From assembly GCA_022841625.1 (NCBI GenBank), contig JALHRD010000006.1, forward strand, positions 62,001 to 126,000: DNA of 64,000 nucleotides, written 5' to 3'. Positions 34,807-44,291 of this stretch are shown piece after piece. Source of the DNA: Xanthobacteraceae bacterium. GTDB lineage: Bacteria > Pseudomonadota > Alphaproteobacteria > Rhizobiales > Xanthobacteraceae. The number at the start of each line of letters is the position of its first letter. Position 1 is the first letter of the stretch. The notes under the pieces are model-generated. The model made no database searches. It had not been told where the DNA came from and saw only the letters and a list, made by a program, of their open reading frames with translations. The translations under genes and the position numbers were made by a program.

Positions 34807-36288
34807 ATGTCAGAATACGATGTGATTGTAGTAGGCGGCGGCAATGCGGCGTTTTGCGCGGCACTGGCGGCGCAAGAGCAAGGCGCCAAAGTGCTGGTGC
34901 TGGAAGCAGCGCCCGAGGATGAAGCCGGCGGCAATAGCCGGTTCACCGCCGGCTCGATCCGCGTGGTGTACAACGGCGTCGATGACATCAAGACGCTGAT
35001 CCCCGACCTGACCGAGAAGGAGATCGAAGAGACCGATTTCGGCACTTACACCGCCGAGAAATTCTTCGACGATATGGCGCTGGTGACGCAGAACCGCGCC
35101 AATCCCGACCTGGTGGAACTCCTGGTGACCCGGAGTTTCGACACCCTCAACTGGATGCGCGAAAAAGGCGTGCGCTTCATTCCGATCTATGGCCGGCAGG
35201 CGTTCAAGATCGACGGCAAGTTCAAGTTCTGGGGCGGCCTGACGATCGAATCCGTCGGCGGCGGTCCGGGCCTGGTCAACATGCTTACCGAATCCGCCAA
35301 GAAACGCGGCATCGAAATCCGCTACCGCACCCGCGCGCTGTCGCTGATCCACACCGGCGACCGCGTCGAAGGCGTGCGGGTGCGCCACGACGGCCGCGAA
35401 AGCGAAATTCACGGCAAGGCGGTGGTCCTGGCGTCGGGCGGCTTCCAGGCCAACCCGGAATGGCGCACGCGCTATCTCGGCCCCGGCTGGGACCTCGCCA
35501 AGGTGCGCGGCACCCGCTTCAACACCGGCGACGGCATCCGCATGGCGCTGGAGATCGGCGCAAGCCCGTGCGGCAATTGGTCGGGCTGCCATGCCGTGCA
35601 ATGGGAGATGAACGCGCCCGAATTCGGCGACCTCGCGGTCGGCGACCAGTTCCAGAAGCACAGCTATCCGTTCGCGATGCTGGTCAACGCCACCGGCAAG
35701 CGCTTTGTCGACGAGGGCGCCGATTTTCGCAATTACACCTATGCCAAATACGGCCGCGTGGTGCTGGAACAGCCCGGTCAATTTGCTTGGCAGATATTCG
35801 ACCAGAAGGTGAAGAGCCTGCAACGCGATGAATACCGCATCCGCCAGATTACCAAGGTGACCGCCAACACGCTGGAAGAGTTCGCGGCAAAGCTCGAAGG
35901 CGTCAATGCCGCCGAATTCCTCAAGACCGTCGCCGAATGGAATAAGGCGGTACGCACCGACATTCCGTTCAATCCGAACGTGAAGGACGGCCGCTGCACC
36001 CAAGGGCTCGCGATCAACAAATCGAACTGGGCGAACACCCTCGATACGCCGCCCTATGAAGGCTATGCCGTAACCTGCGGCATTACCTTCACCTTCGGCG
36101 GCCTGCGCGTGAACACCGATTGCGAGGTTCTGAATACCGATTACCAGCCAATCCGCGGGCTCTATGCCGCGGGCGAACTGGTCGGCGGCGTCTTCTACTT
36201 CAACTATCCCGGCGGCTCGGGGCTGTGTTCAGGCGCGGTGTTCGGCAAGATCGCCGGCACCTCGGCCGGACGCGCCAAGGCGAATTAA
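34807..36288 (+). CDS. tcuA: FAD-dependent dehydrogenase, tricarballylate dehydrogenase (TcuA)-like
   Basis: A 493-aa flavoprotein of the fumarate-reductase/succinate-dehydrogenase family. The N-terminal dinucleotide motif is VIVVGGGNAAFCAALAAQEQG; then GGNSRFTAGSIRVVY and a C-terminal GLYAAGELVGGVFYFNYPGGSGL flavin segment, seen here from GLYAAGELVGG. TcuA oxidises tricarballylate to cis-aconitate. The closest family is TcuA-like, but the substrate is not proven and no tcuB is present. The ATG at 34807 follows AGGTGGA. It heads a plus-strand pair with an amidase and faces a block of MmgE/PrpD and TctC-like genes, consistent with di- or tricarboxylate use. Confidence 0.82.
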   Translation: MSEYDVIVVGGGNAAFCAALAAQEQGAKVLVLEAAPEDEAGGNSRFTAGSIRVVYNGVDDIKTLIPDLTEKEIEETDFGTYTAEKFFDDMALVTQNRANPDLVELLVTRSFDTLNWMREKGVRFIPIYGRQAFKIDGKFKFWGGLTIESVGGGPGLVNMLTESAKKRGIEIRYRTRALSLIHTGDRVEGVRVRHDGRESEIHGKAVVLASGGFQANPEWRTRYLGPGWDLAKVRGTRFNTGDGIRMALEIGASPCGNWSGCHAVQWEMNAPEFGDLAVGDQFQKHSYPFAMLVNATGKRFVDEGADFRNYTYAKYGRVVLEQPGQFAWQIFDQKVKSLQRDEYRIRQITKVTANTLEEFAAKLEGVNAAEFLKTVAEWNKAVRTDIPFNPNVKDGRCTQGLAINKSNWANTLDTPPYEGYAVTCGITFTFGGLRVNTDCEVLNTDYQPIRGLYAAGELVGGVFYFNYPGGSGLCSGAVFGKIAGTSAGRAKAN

Positions 36289-36324
36289 TCTCAACCGGCC
36301 TCACGACGGCGGATAGGGCGGGCC

Positions 36325-37605
36325 ATGTCCTCACTCAACCAACTCTCCGCCACTGCCATCGCCAAAGGCATCGCGGCCAAGACCTTCACCGCCGAGGCGG
36401 TGGTGCGCGACTGCCTCGACCGCATCGCCGCGCGCGAGCCGGTGGTCCACGCCTTCGCAACTGTCGATCCCGATTATGCGCTGATGCAGGCCCGCGCGCT
36501 CGACCGCATGCCATCACGCAAAGGCCTTCTGCATGGCGTGCCGATCGGCGTCAAAGACATTATCGACACCGAGCACCTGCCGACCGAGATGGGCTCACCG
36601 ATCTACAAGGGTCACCGCTCGTTTGGCGACGCTGCTTGCGTCGCCCTCGCGCGCATGGCCGGCGCGGTGATCCTCGGCAAGACGGTGACCGCCGAATTCG
36701 CCGGCATGTTCCCCGGCCCGACCGCCAATCCGCATAGTCCCGCGCACACGCCGGGCGGTTCGTCGTCCGGCTCGGCCGCGGCGGTCGCCGATTTCATGAC
36801 GCCGGTCGCCTATGGCACGCAGACCGGCGGCTCGGTGTTGCGCCCGGCCTCGTATTGCGGCTGCGTCGGCTACAAGCCGACCTTCAACCTGATTAATCGC
36901 CAAGGCATCAAATTCGCCGCCGAGACGCTCGACACCATTGGGCTGCTGACGCGCACCGTCGACGACGCCGAACTCGTCACCGCAGCGCTCATCAACAAGC
37001 CGCCGGCTTATCTTCGGCACGACTCCCCGCCGCGCTTTGGCCTCTGCCGCACGCCGCTGTGGGACACCGCCGAGGACGCGACCAAACAGGCCGTCGAAGA
37101 CGCGGCGAAGCGACTCGCCGGCGCCGGTGCGTCGGTCAAGGAAATCGTGCTGCCGGAAGAATTTTCCAAGCTCTATTACACCGCGCGCGAGACCATCAAC
37201 AATTACGAGCGCTCAAAGAGCATGGCGGCCGACTGGCAGCACCATCCGGACAAAATCAGCAAAGTATTGGGCGATCGCGTCAAGCAGGGCTTCGCCATGA
37301 AGCACGCGGACTACATCGCCGCGCTTGAATTGGCCGATCGCTGCCGCGCACGCATCGCCGACGCCTATGACGGCATCGATGCCATCATCTCGCCCTGCGT
37401 CAAGGGCGAGCCGCCCGAGGGCCTCGGCTTCACCGGCGAGCCGGCGTTCCAGCAGTTCTGGACGGTGCTCAACGGCCCGGCGATGTCGCTGCCAACCCAC
37501 ACTGGACCCCAGGGCCTGCCGGTCGGCATCCAGCTGGTGGCGCCGCGCTACCGCGACGACCAGTTGTTCGCCGGCGCGCGCTGGGTGATGGAGCGGCTGG
37601 CTTAA
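36325..37605 (+). CDS. Amidase (amidase signature family)
   Basis: A 426-aa amidase-signature hydrolase. The Ser-cisSer-Lys triad is in place: Lys in IGVKDIIDT, cis-Ser in PGGSSSGSAAAVA and nucleophile Ser in GTQTGGSVLRPA. It lacks the extended N-terminus of GatA and sits apart from gatB/gatC, so a catabolic amidase is more likely than the tRNA amidotransferase. It begins 36 bases after the TcuA-like gene and is probably cotranscribed. It ends seven bases from the stop of the convergent Bug gene. Confidence 0.9.
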   Translation: MSSLNQLSATAIAKGIAAKTFTAEAVVRDCLDRIAAREPVVHAFATVDPDYALMQARALDRMPSRKGLLHGVPIGVKDIIDTEHLPTEMGSPIYKGHRSFGDAACVALARMAGAVILGKTVTAEFAGMFPGPTANPHSPAHTPGGSSSGSAAAVADFMTPVAYGTQTGGSVLRPASYCGCVGYKPTFNLINRQGIKFAAETLDTIGLLTRTVDDAELVTAALINKPPAYLRHDSPPRFGLCRTPLWDTAEDATKQAVEDAAKRLAGAGASVKEIVLPEEFSKLYYTARETINNYERSKSMAADWQHHPDKISKVLGDRVKQGFAMKHADYIAALELADRCRARIADAYDGIDAIISPCVKGEPPEGLGFTGEPAFQQFWTVLNGPAMSLPTHTGPQGLPVGIQLVAPRYRDDQLFAGARWVMERLA

Positions 37606-37611
37606 TTGGCG

Positions 37612-38577
37612 CTACCGCACCAGCGTGGCGCCGGCCTGCTTCAGCACTACGCGCAATTGCGCCTCGTACTCGCTGAGAAACGCAATCGTATCCTTGGAAT
37701 TGAGATAAGCGCCTTCCAGCAGATTGTCCTTCAGGATCTTCTGCCAGGCCGCCGAGGTCGAGAGCTTCGCAAACAAAGTCTCGTAGTAGCTCACCGCCGC
37801 TGCCGGGATCTTGGGCGGCGCGATCAATCCACGCGCCTGCGGCACCTCCGGCACGTCGAAGCCGGCTTCCTTCAGCGTCGGCACGGCTTCGTAACCTGCG
37901 ACGCGTTTGCTGGTGACCTGGGCGACCGCACGCACCTTGCCGCTGCGGATCAGTTCGCCGGCCTCGCTCGGCTCCATCACCATCATATCGACATGGCCGC
38001 CGAGCAGCGCCGCGATCCGCTCCCCGCCGCCCGGAAACGAAACAAACGCCCAGCGCGCGCCGGTCGCCGCCTGCAGCGTCTGGCGCACCAGATTGTCGCG
38101 CGCCAGGATCGAGCCACCGGACTGCTTGAGCGCGCCGGGATTCTTGCGCGCGCCGTCGATGAAGTCCTTGAGCGTGTTGAACGGCGAATCCGCGCGCACC
38201 ACGATCACGCCCGGCTCGATGATCAGCCGCGAAATCGGCGTCATGTCGGTCATGCGGTGTTCGGCGAGTTTTTCGACCAGGGGATTGGAAATCCAAAGGC
38301 TAGTGAACACCGCGATCACATGCGGATCGCCGGCCTTGGACATCATGTAGTTCACCGCCGTAGTGCCGCCGCCGCCGACCCGGTTGGCGATCTGCATGCG
38401 CACCGGCGCGAGCTTCTCCTGCTCGATTGCGGCAATGACCGCGCGGCCGAACACGTCATTGCCGGCGCCGGGCCCCGAATGCACCACGACTTCGATCGGC
38501 TTGGTCGGAACAAATTGCGCCTGCGCCGTGCCGCCGAGGCAAGTTAACGCAACAGCAAGGGCCAATATCCGGGTCAT
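37612..38577 (-). CDS. Bug/TctC-family periplasmic binding protein
   Basis: A 321-aa TTT receptor. The signal peptide ends TAQAQ at about 21. It has PTKPIEVVVHSGPGAGND in place of the usual PFPAGG loop, then NRVGGGGTTAVNYMMSKAGD and LLGGHVDMMVMEPSEAGEL. The HSGPGAGND loop sets it apart from the other Bug proteins here and may mean a different ligand. ATG 38577 (MTRILALAVALT) gives the normal signal. Last gene of a minus-strand group with the SDR and an MmgE/PrpD protein. Confidence 0.9.
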   Translation of the reverse strand: MTRILALAVALTCLGGTAQAQFVPTKPIEVVVHSGPGAGNDVFGRAVIAAIEQEKLAPVRMQIANRVGGGGTTAVNYMMSKAGDPHVIAVFTSLWISNPLVEKLAEHRMTDMTPISRLIIEPGVIVVRADSPFNTLKDFIDGARKNPGALKQSGGSILARDNLVRQTLQAATGARWAFVSFPGGGERIAALLGGHVDMMVMEPSEAGELIRSGKVRAVAQVTSKRVAGYEAVPTLKEAGFDVPEVPQARGLIAPPKIPAAAVSYYETLFAKLSTSAAWQKILKDNLLEGAYLNSKDTIAFLSEYEAQLRVVLKQAGATLVR

Positions 38578-38633
38578 GATCGCTTCCTTCGAATGTTCGA
38601 TTGTAAGCATGCTCGCCGACCTTGCCGCCGGCA

Positions 38634-40016
38634 TCAAGCGCAAAGACCGATGATTTCGCGCGCATCGCCGAGCTTATCGAGTTGCCATGCCGTCGCGGCG
38701 ATTTGCCGCGCGCGGTCGTCGCCGAGCGCCAGTGTGGCATTGGCAATGAACTTATCCTCGAGCGCGCGGTCGGACATCGGATTATCGACGGTGCCGCTGG
38801 CATGGGCGACATGCGCCTCGATCCGCTCGCCGGAGGCGGTCACCAGCGTCGCCCGCGCCTCGTCCTTACGGAGGCTCTCGTCGGTCGACACCGTGATCTT
38901 GTCGCGCAGCGCCGCCACGTCGGCAGCCGCCGCCCGCGCATCCGAGAACTGAGCAATGCCGGCGCCGCGGTCGAGATAGGCCACCGCGCTGGCGTGATAG
39001 ATGCTGAATTTCGATTGCAGTCCCGTTTTGGGATCGCCGAGGCCGGTGATCCGCACCGCGATTGGGTGTACGCGCGCCTCAATCCGCCCAATCGCATCGG
39101 GTGTGAGCAGGCGTTTGCCGCCGAGCGCCACCATCGCATCGAGGATCGGATGAAGCACAACGCCACAGGCATAGGGCTTGTAGCCGTTGCGGGTGATCTC
39201 CCAGCTTGTCCCGAGCGCGTCGAGCACCAATTCCGGCTTGGCAATATTGCTGTAGATCCGCGCGAAGCCACGTTTGCCCTCGACGATCTCTTCGGAACTG
39301 TCGACGCCCTGCTGCGCCAGCAATGCCGCCAGCAATCCATTCGACGCCGCGCGGCCGGCGTGGAACGACTTGCACATGGTGCCGCGGTTCTGCTGCATGC
39401 CGGCGGCCTGGGTCGCGGCAATACCGAGCGCATGGGTCATCTGCTGCGCGTCAAGACCGAGCAGCCGTCCACACGCTGCGCCGGCCGCGATCGTGCCGAG
39501 CGTGCCGGTGAGATGCCAGCCGCCATCGTGATGGCCGGGCGCCGCCTGCCCGACCCGCACGCCGGCCTCGAAGCCGGCAGCATAGGCCGCAATCAGCGCG
39601 CGACCATTGCAGCCGCCGCGTTCGGCGAGCGCAAACAACGCCGCCAGAATCGGCGACGATGCGTGTAGCACCACCCCGCCCATATGGGTGTCGTCGAAAT
39701 CGAGCATGTGGCCCATTTGCCCGTTGGCAATCGACGCTTCGGTCAGCCCAAGCTTGAGATTGCGGCCGAGCACCGTCGCCTGCGGTTGCGCATTCAACGC
39801 CTTCAGCACCGGCAGGAGTTTATCGACCGTCGGATGCCGACTACCGGCGAGCGCGCAGCCGATCCAATCGAGCACGCCTCGGCGCGCTTGATGCACGGCC
39901 GTCTCGGGCAGATCTTCAAATCGCAAGCGTGCCAGGAACGCCGCGAGGCCGCGCGTGACGCCAAGCCCCAACGGCACTGCGCCGTAATCGGACTTGCTAG
40001 CGGCTTGTGATGTCAT
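38634..40016 (-). CDS. MmgE/PrpD family protein
   Basis: A 460-aa member of the MmgE/PrpD family, which includes 2-methylcitrate dehydratase, cis-aconitate decarboxylase and iminodisuccinate epimerase. Characteristic parts: VLDWIGCALAGSRHPTVD, ANGQMGHMLDFDDTH (aspartate-rich active-site loop) and NGYKPYACGVVLHPILDA. I start at ATG 40016; upstream frame is shadow. It sits eight bases after the SDR stop and 57 bases before the Bug gene. The exact reaction cannot be assigned. Confidence 0.88.
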   Translation of the reverse strand: MTSQAASKSDYGAVPLGLGVTRGLAAFLARLRFEDLPETAVHQARRGVLDWIGCALAGSRHPTVDKLLPVLKALNAQPQATVLGRNLKLGLTEASIANGQMGHMLDFDDTHMGGVVLHASSPILAALFALAERGGCNGRALIAAYAAGFEAGVRVGQAAPGHHDGGWHLTGTLGTIAAGAACGRLLGLDAQQMTHALGIAATQAAGMQQNRGTMCKSFHAGRAASNGLLAALLAQQGVDSSEEIVEGKRGFARIYSNIAKPELVLDALGTSWEITRNGYKPYACGVVLHPILDAMVALGGKRLLTPDAIGRIEARVHPIAVRITGLGDPKTGLQSKFSIYHASAVAYLDRGAGIAQFSDARAAAADVAALRDKITVSTDESLRKDEARATLVTASGERIEAHVAHASGTVDNPMSDRALEDKFIANATLALGDDRARQIAATAWQLDKLGDAREIIGLCA

Positions 40017-40023
40017 CGCTCGA

Positions 40024-40764
40024 TCATGGCATAAACAGGCCGCCGCTGATATGGATGGTCTGGCCGGTGACGAAGCCATTGTCGGGCTGGCACAACAGCC
40101 GCACCAGCGACGACACATCCTCGAACGTGCCTTCGCGGCCGACCGGCGGATTGTGGCCGATGCCCTGCCCCGACGTCGCCGAACGCTGGCCACCGATCCG
40201 GCCCGGCACGATGCAATTCACGGTGATGCCGTGCGGCGCGAATTCCGACGCCAGCGCCCGGGTGAAACCTACAATGCCGGCTTTTCCGGCGCCGACATGG
40301 GCGCGGCCGGGCGCGCCGAGATGGCTCGATACGCCGCCCATATTGATGATGCGCCCGAACTTGTTCTTGACCATGTGCGGCAGCGCCGCCCGCGAGCAAA
40401 GGAACGCGCCATCCAGGATCACGCCCAGGATATCGCGCCATTGCTTGTAGGTCATTTGCAGGAACGGCGCTTCGGCGCGATTGGCGGCATTATTGACCAG
40501 GATGTCGACGCGGCCGAGTTTCGCCACCACCGCCTCGACCATCTGGTTGACGGCGGCCTCATCGGTCACGTCGGCGATGTGCACCATCGCCTTGCCGCCG
40601 GCGGCCTCGACCTCAGCGGCGGCTTTTTCGGCCTCGTCGCGCGAGGCGCGCGCATTAATCACCACCGAGGCACCGTCGCGGGCGAACGCCAGCGCCATGC
40701 CCTTGCCGAGCCGCCGCACCCCGCCGGTGACGATGGCGACTTTGCCTTCCAATGGACGTTCCAT
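40024..40764 (-). CDS. SDR-fold protein lacking the catalytic Tyr
   Basis: A 246-aa classical short-chain dehydrogenase fold: VAIVTGGVRRLGKGM cofactor loop, NNAA at 91-94 and a C-terminal GQTIHISGG. The active site is altered. In RAHVGAGKAG the Lys161 is present but the residue four before it, normally Tyr, is Val157, and the Asn of the usual VNLxG is Ile116 (GVILDGAF). Ser146/147 remain. It may use neighbouring His156, or may not be an ordinary dehydrogenase. ATG 40764 chosen (MERPLEGKVA). First gene of the SDR-MmgE/PrpD-Bug group, divergent from a second MmgE/PrpD gene. Confidence 0.85.
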   Translation of the reverse strand: MERPLEGKVAIVTGGVRRLGKGMALAFARDGASVVINARASRDEAEKAAAEVEAAGGKAMVHIADVTDEAAVNQMVEAVVAKLGRVDILVNNAANRAEAPFLQMTYKQWRDILGVILDGAFLCSRAALPHMVKNKFGRIINMGGVSSHLGAPGRAHVGAGKAGIVGFTRALASEFAPHGITVNCIVPGRIGGQRSATSGQGIGHNPPVGREGTFEDVSSLVRLLCQPDNGFVTGQTIHISGGLFMP

Positions 40765-40864
40765 AGCCAAGCCACCCTCCACGGCGCCGCCGGGCGCCAC
40801 AATTGTCATTCGGCATCGCCGCAAGCACAATGCGCGCGGCGAACAACCCATAGCGTGAGGTGAT

Positions 40865-42241
40865 ATGAGCGTTCAATCCGATAGTGCGGTTACCCCGATG
40901 ACCCGGGCTCTGTCCGAATACATCGCCACCGCCGCCACAACCCCCCTGCCGCCGGCGGTTGCGGAGAAAACCCAGCATCACATCCTGGATTCGCTTGCGG
41001 CCATCGTCTCGGGTTCGCGGCTCAGGGCCGGCGAACGCGCAATCGCTTACGTCAAACGGCTCGCTGGCGCAGCCGAGGCGACCTTGATCGGCACTTCGCT
41101 GGTGGTGCCGGTCGAGAGCGCGGCGCTCGCCAATGCCATGGCCGGCCACGCCGACGAAACCGACGATTCGCATTTGCGCGGCCGCTATCATCCTGGCTGC
41201 GGCATCGTCCCCGCCGCGCTCGCGGTCGCCGAATTCGCCGACCGTAGCGGCGCCGATTTCATGCGCGCGGTGGCACTTGGCTATGACATCGGCACCCGCT
41301 TCAACATGTCGCTCGGCTATCCAAACCCCAATGCCGCGACCCACTCCACCCACACCATTGGTGTGAACTTCGGCGCGGCGGCGGCCGCGGCGGCGCTGCT
41401 GCGCTTCGATCCTCAAAAGGTGCGTTACGTCTTGTCCTATGCGGTGCAGCAGGCATCCGGCTGCCCCTACTGGTATCGCGACAGCGACCACGTCGAGAAA
41501 GCGTTCGACTTCGGCGGCATGGGCGCACGCAACGGCGTCGCCGGCGCGATGATGGTGGCCGCCGGCATGACCGGCGTCGAGGAGCCGTTCACCGGCCAGG
41601 GCAATTTTTTTGATGGCTTCGCGCTCAAGGCCAATCCCGCCATGCTGATAGAAGAACTCAGCAGCCGGTTCGAAATCATGGAAGCTTCGATCAAGAAATG
41701 GTGCGTCGGCTCCCCGATCCAATCGGTCCTGGATGCGACCCAGGCGCTGATCGACGAACATGGCGTGCGTGCCGACAATGCCAAGCGCATCGTCATCACC
41801 ATGCCGGACGATCGCATGCATATCGTCAACAATGGCGCGATGCCGGATGTCTGCGTGCAGCATCTCGTCGCCATGGCGATTGTCGACGGCAGCGTGACCT
41901 TCGCCAGCGTGCACGATCACGACCGCATGCGCGATCCCGCGGTGCAGGCGGTGCGGCGCCATGTCGAACTCATCGGCAGCGCGGAACTGACATCCGCCAA
42001 ACCGGCCCGCCAGGGCATTGTCGAGGCCACGCTTGCCGACGGCCGCACGGTGCGCCATCACGCGGTCGCGGTGCGCGGCACGCCCGACAATCCGATGACC
42101 ACGAAGGAGATCGAAGCCAAGGCGATCGACCTCACGGCGCCAATTTTCGGCGAAGCCAAAGCCAAGGGCCTGGTGAAGGCGATCGACAATCTCGCCGCAT
42201 TGCGTTCCGTGCGGGAATTGCGCCCGCTGCTACAAGCGTAA
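40865..42241 (+). CDS. MmgE/PrpD family protein
   Basis: A 458-aa second member of the MmgE/PrpD family. Landmarks: HHILDSLAAIVSGSRLRAGE, ANAMAGHADETDDSH (active-site loop), GYDIGTRFNMSLGY and KKWCVGSPIQSVLDA. It differs clearly from the 38634 protein in these loops (DETDDSH versus DFDDTH), so it probably has a different substrate or step. Divergent from the SDR gene across 100 bases. Its stop abuts the stop of the convergent TctC-like gene. Confidence 0.9.
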   Translation: MSVQSDSAVTPMTRALSEYIATAATTPLPPAVAEKTQHHILDSLAAIVSGSRLRAGERAIAYVKRLAGAAEATLIGTSLVVPVESAALANAMAGHADETDDSHLRGRYHPGCGIVPAALAVAEFADRSGADFMRAVALGYDIGTRFNMSLGYPNPNAATHSTHTIGVNFGAAAAAAALLRFDPQKVRYVLSYAVQQASGCPYWYRDSDHVEKAFDFGGMGARNGVAGAMMVAAGMTGVEEPFTGQGNFFDGFALKANPAMLIEELSSRFEIMEASIKKWCVGSPIQSVLDATQALIDEHGVRADNAKRIVITMPDDRMHIVNNGAMPDVCVQHLVAMAIVDGSVTFASVHDHDRMRDPAVQAVRRHVELIGSAELTSAKPARQGIVEATLADGRTVRHHAVAVRGTPDNPMTTKEIEAKAIDLTAPIFGEAKAKGLVKAIDNLAALRSVRELRPLLQA

Positions 42242-43258
42242 TTACTGCCCCTGCGCCAAGACTTTCCCGGCCCGCTCCACCAACGGACGTGGTGTGACAT
42301 AGGCATCTTCGAGAAACCGCTCGATCGCCTCGCCGCTGATTGGCGAAATATCGAGCCGCAGCTTGGCGGCGTCGGTCAAGAAGGCCGGGTCGCGCATGGT
42401 CAGGTCAAACGCCCGGCGCAGCGCGTGCTTGCGATCGTCCGGGACGCCGGGCGGCGCAAGATAGGGCCGCCCCATGATGGTCCACCCGACCAACAACCGC
42501 AGCACGCTACGGTCATTGTCGGTCTTGGCAAAGTCCATGACGAACGGGACGCCGGCAAGCTTGTCGTTGCGCGCAAGGCCGATCTGCATCAGCGTGCGCA
42601 CCTTGCTTTCGGTCAGCCAATCCGGATGCGAGGTCTGCACCCCGGCATAGACCATGCCGCACATGCCCTGGATCTCGCCGCGCTCCATCGCCAGCATGAT
42701 CGCGGACGAACCGTTATAGCCGCGCACGATCCTGATCTTGGTGCCGAGCACCGCATTGAGCGCCAGCGGGAAATCGAGATTCGACGTGCCCGAGGCGCCC
42801 AGGATCATTTCCTTATCGAACAAGTCGCGCGCGCTCACGATCGGACTCGTATGCCAAGAAAAGCAAACGCCGGGCTCATCATTGGCGCTGCCGAGCCAAG
42901 TGAATTTCTGACCCTCGAATTGCGTGGGCCGCACGCCAAACATCGGTTCAAGCGCGGCGCTGCCAGCGATCAGGCCCAATTCGGAGCCGTCCCTGGGCGC
43001 GACCTTGTAGAGATAGTTGGCGGCCCGCACGCTGCCGGCGCCCTGCATGTTCTTGACCACGATGTCGGGCGCGCCCGGCAGATGCTTCGGCAGATGCCGC
43101 GCCAGCATGCGCGCATAGGGATCGTAGGCGCCGCCAGGATTGAAGCCGACGATCAGGTTGACCTGCCGGCCTTTGTAGAACTGCTGCACGCTTTGCGCCT
43201 GCGCCGGCGCCGATAGAATTCCGGCCAAGGCCAATGCTGCGAAAAGCCCGCTGCGCAT
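42242..43258 (-). CDS. TctC-like periplasmic binding protein, Cys-pair class (third of a tandem)
   Basis: A 338-aa receptor. The signal peptide ends PAQAQ at about 22. GFNPGGAYDPYAR, KNMQGAGSVRAANYLY, VCFSWHTSP and ERGEIQGMCGMVYAG are the class landmarks; Cys132 and Cys200 are 68 apart. Downstream member of three consecutive paralogous genes, two bases after the stop of the one before. It is very similar to the middle gene (KHLPGAP, RDGSELG), so that duplication looks recent. Confidence 0.9.
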   Translation of the reverse strand: MRSGLFAALALAGILSAPAQAQSVQQFYKGRQVNLIVGFNPGGAYDPYARMLARHLPKHLPGAPDIVVKNMQGAGSVRAANYLYKVAPRDGSELGLIAGSAALEPMFGVRPTQFEGQKFTWLGSANDEPGVCFSWHTSPIVSARDLFDKEMILGASGTSNLDFPLALNAVLGTKIRIVRGYNGSSAIMLAMERGEIQGMCGMVYAGVQTSHPDWLTESKVRTLMQIGLARNDKLAGVPFVMDFAKTDNDRSVLRLLVGWTIMGRPYLAPPGVPDDRKHALRRAFDLTMRDPAFLTDAAKLRLDISPISGEAIERFLEDAYVTPRPLVERAGKVLAQGQ

Positions 43259-43260
43259 GG

Positions 43261-44289
43261 CTATTGCCCCTGCGCCAGGATTTTGGCCGCGCGCTCGATC
43301 AGCGGTTTGGGCATTGCATAGACCTCAGCCAGGAAGCGATCGATCTGCGCGCCGTCAATCGGCGCAATCTCAAGCCGCTGCCTGGCCGCATCCTCCAAAA
43401 AAGCCGGATCGCGCATGGTGGCGTCGAACGCCTTGACCAGCGCGGCCTTGCGGTCCTCGGGAATCCCGGGCGGCGCCAGGAATGGCCGCCCCATGATGGT
43501 CCAGCCGAAAATCATCCGCAGCACACGTTTGTCGTCGTCGGTCTTGGCGAAATCCATCACGAACGGCCGTTCGCCCATGCGCGCGGTGCGCTCAAGCCCG
43601 ATCTGCACCAGGATGCGGACCTTCTGGTCGCGCAGCCAATCCGGCCGTTGCGCTCCGACAATCGTGTTGACCATGCCGCACATGCCCTGCACCTCACCGC
43701 GCTCGAGCGCGAGCAGGATGTCGACCGGACCGCGATAGCCGCGCACCAGCTTCATCCGGGTTCCGAGCACCATATTCATGGCGGTGGGGAATTCGAGGTT
43801 CGAAGCGCCCGACGCGCCGGTAATCATTTCCTGCGCGAACAGATCGGCCATGGTCTTGAACGGCGCACTGTGCCAGGCCAGACAACCGGCAATCTCTTCA
43901 TTGGCGCTGCCGAGCCAGGTGAAGTGGCGGCCGTCAAACTGCGCGTTCTTCTTGCCGTAGAGCGGCTCAAGCGCGGCACCGCCGGCAATCACGCCGAGTT
44001 CAGACCCGTCGCGCGACGCGACATTGTAGAGATGATTGGCGGCGATCACGCTGCCGGCGCCCTGCATATTCTTGATCACGATATTGGGCGCGCCCGGCAG
44101 ATGTTTCGGCAGATGCCGCGCCACCGTCCGCGCATAGGGATCATACGCGCCGCCAGGATTGAAACCCACGACAATGCTGACTTGACGGCCGGCGTAGAAT
44201 TGCTCGACCGATTGCGCCGTGGCCGGCGTCGCCAGCATTGTCACACCGATCGATCCAAAAACCGCCGCGATCCGCACCGCCTGTCCCAT
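43261..44289 (-). CDS. TctC-like periplasmic binding protein, Cys-pair class (second of a tandem)
   Basis: A 342-aa receptor with signal peptide ending TATAQ at about 26. Landmarks: VGFNPGGAYDPYAR, KNMQGAGSVIAANHLYNV, GCLAWHSAP and ERGEVQGMCGMVNTI; Cys136 and Cys204 are 68 apart. It lies two bases after the first tandem gene. Near-identical loops with the 42242 protein around the first cleft but different residues after the second Cys (MVNTIV versus MVYAGV), which fits divergence in ligand choice. Confidence 0.9.
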   Translation of the reverse strand: MGQAVRIAAVFGSIGVTMLATPATAQSVEQFYAGRQVSIVVGFNPGGAYDPYARTVARHLPKHLPGAPNIVIKNMQGAGSVIAANHLYNVASRDGSELGVIAGGAALEPLYGKKNAQFDGRHFTWLGSANEEIAGCLAWHSAPFKTMADLFAQEMITGASGASNLEFPTAMNMVLGTRMKLVRGYRGPVDILLALERGEVQGMCGMVNTIVGAQRPDWLRDQKVRILVQIGLERTARMGERPFVMDFAKTDDDKRVLRMIFGWTIMGRPFLAPPGIPEDRKAALVKAFDATMRDPAFLEDAARQRLEIAPIDGAQIDRFLAEVYAMPKPLIERAAKILAQGQ

Positions 44290-44291
44290 CG

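Noticed and set aside
36325-37605. GatA subunit of the tRNA amidotransferase
   Set aside because: No gatB/gatC nearby and the length is short; catabolic context favours a free amidase.
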